A stretch of 64,000 nt of DNA from Chimonanthus salicifolius (Eukaryota; Streptophyta; Magnoliopsida; Laurales; Calycanthaceae): the NCBI GenBank assembly GCA_013350335.1, contig CM023534.1, forward strand, positions 992,001 to 1,056,000, read 5' to 3'. Every line of letters starts with the position of its first letter. Within the stretch, counting starts at the first letter, position 1. The position numbers were made by a program, and so were the translations under genes. Of this stretch, positions 13,801 through 27,000 are shown one piece after another. The notes beneath the pieces are model-generated. The model worked only from the letters and a program-made list of their open reading frames with translations. It did not search any database and was not told the origin of the DNA.

Positions 13801-16800
13801 CCAGTAATGGCGTGTAAAGATATTTCCGGTTGGTCTCCTGTATCCTCTTCAGTGTGGGAGTCGTTGTACGGTTCTCCTTCAATTTCCTCCTTGGACCACT
13901 AACCTTCTATTAAGTACAACTTTTGCGTCCGGCACTCGTGGCCGGATGCGAACTTTTCATCACAATTATAGCAGAGGCTTTTAGACCTCCGTTCATTCAT
14001 CTCCATAGGGGTGAGCCTTTTAATGGGCGGCGTTGGAGTTGTTGGAGTGCCCTCAGGCTGAGTTTGGCTCGAGAGCCCTATTTCAAACCGTGACTTACGC
14101 TTCCTTGAATTAACTCTCTCTTCTTGGAGGCGAGCCAACCCAACTGCATCGGATAAGGTTGTTCGTTGTAACATGCGTACACTGAGCCGGATGTCTTCAT
14201 TCAAACCTCCCAGGAAACAACTAATCATGAAGGCTTCGTTGAGCCCACTTGTACGATTAGCCAACTCTTTGAACCGTGTCTGATAATCTTCAACAGATGA
14301 TGTTTGCTTCAGCTTCGTGAGGGTGGCCACTGCATCATCGTAAAGGGACGGTCCAAAGCTAGTCATCAACCCTTTAGTGAAATTGTCCCAACTGGTAATG
14401 GCATTAGACCGCTCCATCCAACGGAACCATTGCAAGGTCTTCCCTTCTAGATGGTACGAAGCTATCAACAGTCGCTGAGTTAAAGGAAACTGCTGATGGA
14501 GAAAAAATTCTTCCGCACAACAAGTCCAACCCGAAGGGTCAGTCCCATCAAATCTTGGAAATTCAAAACGTGTTGACCGACCGTTGAAGCCTAGGTCGGT
14601 ATCACTATGTTTCGGTTGTGGCCCTCCCACTGATGACTCTCCAGTGTCAATGGAGTGGGCATTGGACAGCACATCAAGACGGGTATCGACTGTCTGTAAA
14701 CGGTTGCTCACAGCAGCCATCTGGCCAACCATTTCATCCATTCATTTGGCCTGGGCGTCTAAAGTTTTGTGTAGAAGATTAAGGGTTTCATCTATTTTTC
14801 CGAGGCGGGTACCGTCGACCATTTGCAACCTGGCTCTAATACTTTGCAGTGGACCCGAAACAGATATGAATGAAAAGAACAGACTCGGGTGAGTCTGCCA
14901 TGAGATAGAGATAGAGATAGAGAGCGAACACTGAGACCGATTCGAGGTGGTCTCCTTCTCCTGTTTGAGTTTCTTTTGGGTAAAAATTCCTTCCTTTCTT
15001 CTTATTTCTCATTCCAAATATAAGAGTCCTCTCCTAAATTGGAGGAGGAGATTACAACATGATAAGAAGGGAAAAGAAAATACAAATTTCAAATTTCAAA
15101 TTCAAACTAGATCCTATCTAATCTAATAGATCAAATTGATTAAAAAATCTAATCTGCCTGCTTAAGCAAGCTAATGCCTATCCAAGAAGATGCCTATCTA
15201 GAAGATCCAGTCGAAATTTCCTCTTCTAAGTTGCTGAGGCACACAACAGTGTGGGTGTTGTGGTGGGACAGGGGTGATAGGGGAGGGGAGGCGATGTACT
15301 AATATCAAAATGCACCCAATGTTAATAAGATTCAATTCAGACAACATTTTTTCTCAAACTAGAACCTAAACAATTTCTATCAGAGAAACTTCTTCCTCAT
15401 CTTTTTCTTCTTCCATTTTTTTATCAATTGACTGGGAAAGATTTGAAACTTCATCAAAGCTCAAATCATAATATGATCTAAAAGAGAAGCAAGGAAGAAA
15501 AAACATAGCTTTGCCCTAAATTCACATGTCCAAACTGCAGATTGAATGCTAAAGCTGTTCTAGGCCTAAAATGTCTATACAGTTGAATCCCCTCTAACAA
15601 ACTCTCATGTAGGAACTCTTTCCCTCATTTTGTAATTGACTTTTTTTTTCTTAAAAAGACAATGAATATGGGACTGGACGCCCTTAATATAACATTTACT
15701 TCAAAGTATTAATTGCCGGAAAAATTCAGACTAGTAAAAGATGTATTAATTCTGACCTTGTCCAAAAAAAGCAAGAATAATATGGAAGACAGATACTCAA
15801 TATCCATTTACTCAAGTTCTAACTTAAATAATCTAATTATATACAAATGAAGACAGAAAACCAATCTAAAAAAGTCTAGAGGAGTTCTGAGCCACAAAAG
15901 CCCCAATGTCCACAACTGGGAAGGGCCACCTAGGGATCATATAGGTTTTATTTAGGAATTATGTTGCCCATGGACCCAATCAGAAAAGTGCAAAGCCTAG
16001 GACTGATTGAATTCTGTTGCCCATGGACCCAATCAGAAAAGTGCAAAGCCTAGGACTGATTGGACCTCTTCCAAACAATCATGAGAAATTTGTGCCACGG
16101 CCAGCTAGTCCTCTCTTACACCACCTGCATCATTCTCCCGAGGTTGAGTAGAATTTTCCATGAGTTATAACCTTCCATAAGCTGCTTCTGAATCTCATCT
16201 GCCACAGAGTCCTGGATCTTTAAGCCATCTCAGTAGAATGCCCAGAGACATGTCAGCATCATATTGCTTTTTGACCAGTTTTTGTCTTTTGTTGTATTCC
16301 ACCATGATAGAGGAAAACAAGCTTTGAAAAGGTAATCAGCAAAGAAAAAGTGCCCAGTTTCCTCTATATTCTAACTCCTCATAAGAAAAATTCAACCATG
16401 GATGATGTGGGGAGCCTCACTTTCCAACCACAATGGAATCCTTGGGTTAGAAAATGGAGAGCGGCCCCTAAATGAATTTAACTTGCTTAAATGAAAGAAA
16501 CACAAGGGTAATGTGGGTAAATGGGACAAGGGTGAACTTTTAGTAAATTGTCTTATTTCCAATAATTTAACTTGCCAGCTGCTAAAAGACGATCAATCAT
16601 CAAGCAATAAACTGCAGTGCCACATTAACCAAACAACCTGTATACAAAGGTAGAAAATAGAAATTACCTTCACAAAGAGCAAGCTTAACCTTTCTTCCTT
16701 TACAGTGTTTGAATGCGAAAAGCTCATAAATATCAATCTCAGCTAAAAGGATATCAACAGCATGATGCTCTTGCTGCAATATCAAAAGTGGTTTAGAGAT

Positions 16801-19800
16801 CATGCACAGAGAGAAAATTTAGACTTTCGATTGGATACAAATAGAAATACCATCTCAATTCCTATTTAATAAAATTGAGAATATAGAAAAGATCCCTCAA
16901 AAGAAAATTAACAAATAAAAAACACTTTCATAAATTGAAAATGAATGCAAAAGCCCAGTAGGGCACAAGCCCCCAAAAGAGCCCTTCATTCCATATCTAA
17001 TCTTTGCAGATATCTGCCTTGCCAAGTTGCCAGACATCAGAGTTGCACCTGGAAACCTGATGCCAACTGCAATAGAAATATCACCTTTGTTTCTAAATTA
17101 GCATCAACCAGCTTTGGTACAAATCTTTCAGAATATGAGAACGTGGTAACTTAAAACATGACATAACATACAAGAGTGGAACCATGATATGGGAGTGTGA
17201 ATCTAGAGAAACTTCATAGTTTTTTTTTCTAAATGTCCTATGGATAGAGAGGGCCAAAGAAACGATTATCTGAACCTATTCTGATAGGAAAACTGGTTAC
17301 ACCCTGATACTTGAGAGGTTCAAGGATTGGTACCCTCATTCAACACCACCAATGCCCAGGAAAAAACTTCTCAGAAGACAAGATGGATTCAGTTTTACCA
17401 CCATTTGATATGAATGAAATGAAATAGTTTCAGTGAGTGTTGGGTACAATGAGATTGGATGGCATGCAATACAATGAACACCTAAACACTGAAGAGTCTT
17501 TGGGATTTCACCAAATGAAGTTCGTTGAATTTCCTTCTGTTTACTATAGCTTGTTATGATTTTAGACATAAATCAGGTTGTGTTTTCATGCATTTTCTTC
17601 TTGATTTACAGACATGTCAGTCCATTATCTTCTTTCAATAGGATCTCTAATTATCACAAACAGTTGGAATGATTACAGAAGATAAATAATTCACTTTATC
17701 AAAATTGGAAAGTTCAGCTGATTTTTCAACAGAACAGCTGGCCAGAAACCTAGCTCATCCAGATCACTTGACCAACTCATTGGGAGCTCAAATCATATCA
17801 TCTTGAAGTAACTTCGCAAAAATTTTAAGTGCCAACAATTGCTAAATTTTTAGGAAGAAAACACGAGGACACAAATGCAAGGGAATGATATCAGCAATTG
17901 ACTACTTAATAAATTAAGAAAGAAATAAAAACTTCAGAAAAAATAACAATTTAAGAAAGAAAAAGTGAGAAAGCATGCAAAAGAAATGTTGATCAATATT
18001 AAGTAAAGGGAACCTCAATGGTTTGGTATCCACAAACAAAAAGAAAGGAAATGGTGTTACACAAATTAAAACATTTTATACAAGAACTTTTGGGAGGATG
18101 GATAAGCCTCCTAATTAGGAAGATTGGCTACTAATTTTCAACTAGGCTACACGTGTTAGGTGGGACTGTAGAAAATGACATGAATTGGGAGTGAGTGAAG
18201 TTTTATCCCAATTCAATCATCTGACCTTGAAATGTTGAATATTATAAGAGATTGGTTTGTAATGGTCTATTTCACAAAGCTACAACAATTGGATATGGGA
18301 GTTTCTTCGTCATCCTCCAATCAATCAGTAATCTATACATTCCACCAAACCATGAGGGGGCCATCCCATGTTAGATGACCAGCCTCCATAGGGAATATGG
18401 CTAGCTCAGACTCCCTAGAGTTGCTCCTTTTTGTCAGTATCTCATTGAAAGAACTTCAAGTCACACTACATTGGATTTGGTCCTGCAACATTAAGCAAGC
18501 ATGTACAAAGTTGCTTCTAGGTCACTATGAGCAGTCTGATGTGAAACAGATTACATGAACATACATCACCAAACACTGCAAACTTCTCTTGAATTGCATC
18601 CTGTAATCGATCTTCTGCTTCTTGTTCTGTCAATTCTGCATGCAAACGGAACTCAAATTAACAACATTACAGTAAGGTCAAAGAACAGAAAAGAGAACCA
18701 AGAAAAGACCATAGAGGTCAACATGCAACAGTGCATCCCTTTAAATATGAGTTGCAGGGTATGCTGGAATAAGATAGCCATGACAAGCAAACATTTTTCT
18801 ACAAACATCCTTTTGAAAGAAGCTTTTTTATAATAGATTTGTAGGAAAAAATAACTGCCCCTAATAAACAGAAATCCACTTCACTCAATTAACAGTCATA
18901 GAAAGACCAACTACATTAACACCCTGCAATATAGAAGAGGGTTCCTACCAAGATTTCACTACAAGGTCAAAAAAATGTTACTTCAACGTTGTGCCAACTA
19001 TTGAGCGATCAAACTAATGAGTCACGTAATGAAACTTTACGAAAGGGTAATAGAGACGAGTCGAATATATCTGAAAATCAAATTGGATTTATGCTGGGTA
19101 GGTCAACAACAGAAGGCATTTTTATTCTAAGACAACTTATAGAAAAGTTTAGGAAGAAGAGGAAAAACCTTTACGTAGCTTTTATTAACCTGGAAAAGGC
19201 CTATGATAGAGTGAGTACCAAGGAAATTAATTAGGAGAACCTTAAGAAATAAATGCATTCCCAACAACTATGTTGAGTACGAAGGTACAACCACTACTAT
19301 TAGAACCGTCTGTGACGAGACAACAAAGTTTCCTATTGGAATAGGACTCCATCAAAAATCCACTTTAAGCCCATACTTGTTCATGCTAATCATGGATGAC
19401 CTAACATCAAGAATTCAAGATGAAATGCCATGATGTACGCTTATTGAAACGATATAATAATAACGAGAGACGAAACAACAACTCAACATGAGGCTTGATT
19501 TGTGGACGAGAATGTTGGAGTCAAACGGTTTGAAAATTAGTAGAACCAAAATAGGCTACATGGAATGTAATTTTAGTGGAATAGACGATAGTGAAGGTAA
19601 CACAATAAAAATAGGAAGTGACTTAGTTGTTCACTCTAATAAGGATAGATATTTGAACTTTATGGTAGAATGTCAAGGAGGTTTCGACCTAGATATCAAG
19701 AATAGGGTATGAACGGGGTGGGCAAAACGTAGACAAGCTAGTGGGGTCTTATGTGATAGAAAAGTTTTCCTTCGCTTAATTCGCTTAAAAGGACGATTTT

Positions 19801-21024
19801 GTAAAACAGTTATTGAAACTACATTGCGATACAGAGCAGAGTATTGGGCGATGAAAAACAAACAATTAAATAAAGTGAAGACAGCAGAGATGCGCATGCT
19901 ACATCGGATGAGTGGTTTAGTCCTAAAGAATAGAATTAGAAACGAACGCATTAGGTATAATTTAAATATATCTCCAATAGATGATAAATTGAGAGAAACT
20001 CGTTTGAGATGGTTTGGTCATATTAGTAGAAGACCAAACACAACCACAGTGCGTAGAGTCAAGAGGCTATGGATTGAAGGCATTAGGAGGAGAGGAATAA
20101 AAAAGGACATTGTTAGACTGGCCAAGGGTATGGTCTATGATAGGGTCAATTGGAGGAGAAGAACTCATAAGGCCGACCCCAGATAGATGGGATATTGGTT
20201 GTTGATGATGATGTCAAGAAAATGTCACTATTAAATAGCCAATAAACATGCACAACATAATTAATATGAGAGAACAAGTGAAAAGATCTAATTTCAACAT
20301 GACTATCATCAAGGTTCAAGCAGTAAATACACCTAAACAAATGCCAAACAGGGTAGTTGTTGCTTAAGGAACACATTGCAACATCACACAAAGAAACTGT
20401 TGCCCCTTTTCCATACAGTTTGAAGTCAAAAAAAAAAAACAAAAACATACCCAAGAGACGAAAAAAAAACCATTGATGCATACAACTTGTAGAACTCAGA
20501 ACCTAGCTGTCTAGACATAGTATTTGATCCTAGGAGAATTACCTATAAGCAACAATATATCTGAGTTATGCAATACTGCCTACTATTGATCTACAAACGA
20601 TGGCAGCAAATAATCTCAAATTCTTTTTAACTTTTGTTAATGGTGCAAATTCAGCCGCAAACCGTCAATACCAATTCAGTAAGAACTATCAAGACCAGAA
20701 AAGCCATTTCCAATGGTAACAAAGTAATTCAAAATCAAGAGCTTTAAGAAGTAAAGAAATAAAAACCATTTACTTCATTTCTGTTTTGTGGAAATGGCTA
20801 AACCATTTGTCACTTGATGATGCATATGCATGAAAGTCAATCTATTAGCAGTACCTGCAACAGCACCAATGGTTTTCCCAACATTCGGTAAGCTAAGATT
20901 TGTGCGTACACCTTCTCCACCAACAGCTGGACCCCAAGAAAAGGGGCCTGCACTCAAATCAATGAATGCCCACCTGATACAGAACACGAGAACATAATCC
21001 AGTGAATAACCCTTCAGAATTTGG

Positions 21025-21062
<38 letters not shown>

Positions 21063-24000
21063 CCTATCTCTTCCTATCGATGTATCTGTGAGACATTCTG
21101 GGTGTAGGCCAGCTAATTCCCCAGATTTTAATTCCTTTTCCAAGAGGCGCTTCATATCGACATTCTTTCCGTGCAAAATCTATAAACTCAGAACTCAGAA
21201 AAGCTCAGATGACGATAGAACAAAGACTGAGGAGCAATTTGAGCAGTGACACTGGAAATGATCTCAGAAAGTAAGCAGTTTAGCTAGAAAAATAAGAGCA
21301 TACATGTTCCACTTTTCTATAAATGATCTCAGAAGTATCATTTCCTTGATAAGACTGCTCAACACCATTCAGGAAATCTAAACAATCATTTGACCATTCC
21401 ACCTAAAAAGCAGACAAGATATACAAAAATCAGTGAAACCACAAACTTACCTATATGAAAATATGCATGGCTTCTTACTCCAAATAAAACCATTAATTTG
21501 TATGAAAATTATTGCATCATCAAAATAAGTACTTCCATTGAACAATTAACATGCTCTACCACATGGGAAACTAACAAAAGGGAAGATGACTATAATCATC
21601 AATTTTTTACAAGAAGAAACAACAAAACCTCTAACTTCACAACAATAAGCTACTCAACCATTCTCAGAGACAAAAGGCAACAATATATGCATACCGTATC
21701 AATTTCTTCAGCAGTCGTCCAAGCAAACTTTGTCATAGGATGCTTTGCATAAAGTGGTCTCTTGCTCCTATCAATTTCTGAAACAGAGTTACCAAGAAGA
21801 AAGAAATCCCTCCAGTTGTTAGTGGAATTGACAAAGTCAATCATTTACCACTTAACTGATATCAGAAAGGAAATAAAGAAGTCTCGTCAAAATTCCCAAT
21901 ATGAAGAAGTAGAAAACAGCAAGATAAACAAAAAAAAAAAAAATTATTTACCAAGAGAACTTTGTCCCGTGCTTTCTGACTGGAGAAGCTTGGACTGCAA
22001 GTTCTTATTCTATATTTGAAAAAAAACAAATCTCCATGAGTTCCCTCTAATTATTGGAAATAAAATGCCAACTAAAACTGGAAGCAGCAATAGTCAGCAT
22101 GTGTATAGAACAGAAGCAAAACACTGGAGCAATTTTAGATTTTAGCAAAAGAAGGGTTTAAGTAAATTGAGATAAAACAAACTGAAAGCAAATGCATAAC
22201 TCCATGGAGGATTGCCGCGGGTAATACTCCTGACAGCAAACAAAACATGTTCTTATATCACTAGCATAACCTACTTCAACACAAAATGTTCAAAATCTTA
22301 AAGCCAACCAGATTCATTATGTCCAAGTTGCTTGACATGAAGCTCACTTGCGCTATAAATTCATCTTAACCCTAACACAGACATGAAGGAGATTATATGC
22401 AGTTCCTCCATATAGCTTTAGAGCATGTCCGCATTTTCCACTGGATAGGAAAATTGAGAAAGGAAATTGATTCCTACCATCCCCCAAAAGAAACTGATTT
22501 CCACATGTTAGCCTTTAGAAAGAGAAACCTGCTTTTGCAAAAACCAAGTCATTCTTTCACTCAAAACCTGCTTTTTTAGCAAAAATAGGAAAAGGAAAAC
22601 AGCAGTAGAGAACAGCATGTTTTTAGCACATTAAAATGAAGACCGAACAGCCTTAAATTTTGCAAAAACTAACGCTCTGCTGCTTTCTTACCAAAAATAG
22701 AAAAAGGAAAACAGGAGTAGAGAACAGCTTGTGCTGAAAGAAAAATAGGAAAAAGGAAGAAAATAATGGAAGAGGGGAAGATTGTATTTCTTGTGTTTAT
22801 CGAAAAGAGGATACACGTATATATAGAATACAGAGACCCAATCAAGGCAAGCAAAAAAGGAAGGGAAGATTGGTTACAATCAATGGTATCTAAAGATCAA
22901 ATATACATGTAAAATGTAAAATTACAACATTCACAACGCTCCCCCTCAAGCTAGTGCAAAGATATCGATTAAGCCTAGCTTGTTGAAGACATTATCAAGT
23001 TGTGATTAAGAGATGGCCTTAGTGAGCAAAACTGCAAGTTGATCCTCAAATTGCAAACAAGGAGTAAGAATCAGATCCGCAGAACATGATGGCGAAGAAA
23101 GTGACAATCAACTTCAATATGCTTTGTGCGCTCATGGAACACAGGGTTGGATGCAATGTCGATGGTAGTCTGATTATCACAGAACATCAATAACGGTTCA
23201 AAGGAGGCAAAACCCAACTCGGCTACAAATTGTTGGAACCATAGTAATTCACAGGCAGTATTGGTCATGGCACGATATTCAGCATCTGCACTAGAACAGA
23301 CAACAACACTCTGTTTCTTGCTACGCCAAGAGACCATATGAAATCTCAAGAAAACATAATATCTTGTGGTCGAGCAACGATCATCAAGAGAGTCAGCCCA
23401 ATCAAGATATGAGTACGCGAATGACCATTTGAGACTGGTGTTTATAAAATAATCCTCGTCCAAGGCGAGATTTAAGATAACGAAGGATCCGAAAAAGAGT
23501 TTGAAGATGGCATCACAAGGGGCATGCATAAATTGACTTATCACTCCAACAACATAGGATAAATTTGGCCTAGTAATTGTAAAATAAATAAGTTTACCCA
23601 CTAGTTTCTTATAAAATGTAGGATCATCTAGTGGAATTCCATCTGATACAAAAAGCTTAGTATTGACAGCAAGAGGAGTGTACGTTTGGCTTGCATCCAG
23701 AATAGCTTTCATCCTGTAAGAGATCTAAAGCATAATTTCTCTGAGAAAGAGAAATCCCTTTAGAAGAACAAGCAACCTCAATCCCGAGAAAATAGTGGAG
23801 TGTCCCCAAATCTTTAATATCAAAAGAGTGTCGTAAATAGTATTTAAATGCAGTAATAGATGAAGCATCATTCCCAATAAGAACAACATCATCAATATAA
23901 ACAATAAGCAGCATCACAATAGAGTCGGCATAGTAGATAAACACAGAGTAATCTGTCTTACAACAAGAAAACCCATACTGCAATAAGGTGTTACTAAATT

Positions 24001-27000
24001 TGTCGAACCATGCCCGTAGAGATTGCTTGAGACCATAGATAGCCTTTTTGAGTTTGTAGACCAACCCTTGCTCCCCCTGTTTCACAAACCCAGGAGGTGG
24101 AAGCATGTAGTGTTCTTTTAAATAACCATGAAGAAACTTCATGGTATTTTTTACATCCAACCGATAAAGAGGCCACTGATGCGTGGCAGCAATGGATATT
24201 AAAATCCGAACAGATGTGATTTTGGTCACAGGAGAAGTCTCCTGATAATCAATCTCATAAGTTTGTGTGAAGCCTTTGGCAACCAATCTATCTTTATATC
24301 GAGCAATTGAACCGTCAAGATTATGTTTTAAAGTGAAAACCAATTTGCAACCAACATAAGTCTTTTCTGGAGGAAAAGAATCCATCTCACATGTATGATT
24401 TTTCTCCATTGTTGCCAATTCTTCTTCCATTGTTGCCTTCTAGGAGGGATGCTGAAGAGTAATACCAATCATTTTAGGAATATGACTGATGTTAAGAGCG
24501 GACAAGAAGCTGTGATAAAATGGAGAGACAGAATGATAGGACACAAATCGATAAATGGGATGGTCAATAATGCACGCTTGCCTTTCCAAAGGGCAATAGG
24601 AAGTTCGGGTTCAACAAGAGAAGTATTTGAGCCACTAGTAGATAGTTGTGTGGCATCACGTTGAGCCGCGGGCTTATGCTTTTCTCCTTTGATACACAAT
24701 AGTGGACTTGGAATTTGCAGGAGTAGCAACATCAATTGCAAGAAGAGCAAGAACTGATGGAAGTGAAGAGTCAGACTTAGTTTGATTAAAATAAGGAATG
24801 TATTCAAAAAATGTGACGACCATGGAGACATAAGTCATACAAGTGACAGGATCAAAACACTTATACCATTTATGGACCCGTGAATAACCCAAAAACTGAC
24901 CATTTTACAGAACATCGGGAGAGTTTATCACCAAAGAACAAGTAGACAAAACAAACTCATCCAAAGACATGTAAAGGAATGGTGGAAACATGTTCGTGTA
25001 CAAAGAGAGAAATGAACCCTCTATGTCGTATTTCTTGTGTTTAATCCAAAGAGGATACACGTATATATAAAATGCAAAGAGCCAATCAAGGCAAGCAAAA
25101 AGGGAAACTAAGATCAGTTACAATCAATCGTATCTAAAGGTCAAGTGGACATCTAAAATGAGAATGTTTACAACAGCTCGTTTCTAATGCATTTAAGTAC
25201 ATAACAAACTTGAATTTTGCCAAAAAATAACTCGCTTCTTGTGTAGAATAGCCTTGAATCTGCTTTTTGCACAAAATCAAGTCATTTTTTCACCGAAAAT
25301 CTACTTTTAGCAGAAATAGGGAAAGGAAAACAAGATTACAGAACAGCATAGAATTTAGCAAAAACTAACTCGTTTTTTCTGAAGAACAGTATTGAAGCTT
25401 GCAACAACAACAAGGTAAATATCTAATGGAAGCATGATTTAAGCATATTTGTATCAGAAGCCCAATGGCCAGCACATGAACTAATAGATAACATATAGAG
25501 TGACACATGAGATGTATCCGCGAATAAAGTTTCCTTCTCACAAGAAAAAAAGGAAACAAAGATAGTTTTCCATAATCCATGGTCTAGACTGAACTATATC
25601 TGATAAAATCATCCAACGCACATAACCATATGGGGCGACTAAAACCAACAAAATATCCACCTTTTTTTTTTTTTGTGAAAAGCACAAATCCACCTCTTGC
25701 ACTCCATCATTTGCAAGGACATCATAAAGGTCATGTTCGTCTACTTTCTAATGAGAAGAGAAGAAAGAGGTTCCATTCTTGTGGGACCCACTATAGGACA
25801 GTTGATCATGTGGGACCCCCCTCTGGACACAGTTGACCAAAATAGTCTTATTCTGGAAAGTCAACTTAGAGATATATTGTAATTGATGTTACTAATCATT
25901 CTTTTATTTCTTTCTATGTTTAGCCACTGTGAATGGCTCCCTGTACATTATATATACTGGTAATCTCTTATCATTTAGGGACAACACACTACATTCAATA
26001 TACAATAGAGAGAAAGATTTGCTCTCCACAATTTCTCTCTCCTTATTATTATTTTCAACATGGTATCAGTCAGAACAATCGTCTTGATACTGTAAGGAGA
26101 AATTTTGTACATTTTATTGTTCCTCACCTTCACTGTTCACGCTGGAATTCGGAGTGGCTTTTTGACTCCAATCTCTGAGGACTTCTGTAGTGGACCCTCT
26201 CCTTTCCTCTCCCTTCTTCATATATACTTGCAAGGATTTCCAGCCGTTTGTAAAGTTCCAAGAAACCTACTGTTGTTGGTCCTCTATATGTGTTTTTCTT
26301 CTCGGTCGTACATCTCTTCTCCAGTGAGGCTTCTACTGACGGGACCCCCCCCCCCCCCCCCCCCCCCCCCCCACCCCCCAACACACCCTACCCCTATCGT
26401 TTTTTCCAGGATCTATCCATTTGTGCAGGCGGATCTGCCATTTGGACTACATGGGAACCCCCTTCGTCCAGCCTTTGTCGTTGCAATATGGGATGCAAAA
26501 AACCCATCAATTGGATGTGAAGAATGCTTTTCTACGTGGTGATCTACAGGAAAAAGTTTACATGCTCCCCCCTCCTTGGTTTGTCAGACAGGGGGAGACA
26601 CATTATGTATGCCAACTCAAGAAAGTTATCTATGGCCTCAAGTAATCTCGACGGGCCTGGTTTGATAAATTCAGCAGTGCTTTGTTGCCGTATGATTTTT
26701 CTCGGTGCCAGACAGATCATTCAGTGTTTCTCTAGAGTGTCAACTCAGTGGTGATGATTCTTGTAGTATATGTTGACGATATTATCCTTACTGGCAATAA
26801 TGATGCCGCCATTTCTGCATTCAAAACCTATCTACAACGCACCTTTGATATTAAAGATTTAGGGGCCTCTCTGCTACTCTTTTAGGATTGAAGTAGCTCG
26901 TTCCCCTACATGACTTTCTCTTTCTCAACGAAAGTATGCTCTCGATCTATTAGAGGATGTCAGGTACTCTGGACGTAAGCCTGCTGACACTCCTTTGGAT

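Larger units (their letters stand above)
12761..15248 (-). mobile_element. Internally deleted Ty3/gypsy retrotransposon with both LTRs
   Basis: Two direct 404-bp LTRs (12761-13164 and 14845-15248) flank 1.68 kb of internal DNA. In the minus orientation the LTR runs TGTTGTGTGCC...CACTGCA. The 5' LTR is followed by AGTATTAGAGCCAGGTTGC, matching the initiator-Met tRNA primer site with two changes, and the 3' LTR is preceded by the purine tract CTAGAGGGGAA. GTGTG flanks both sides as a 5-bp target duplication. Only gag, a protease segment and the C-terminal tail of pol remain; reverse transcriptase, RNase H and the integrase core are missing. The LTRs differ at many sites, so the insertion is not recent. 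It lies in intron 15. Confidence 0.93.

Noticed and set aside
13272..14892. Plus-strand frames over the Ty3 element
   Set aside because: Antisense shadows of gag and protease on the minus strand.
26105..26542. 145-aa plus frame with a proline run
   Set aside because: The proline run is the poly(C) tract inside a decayed copia element.
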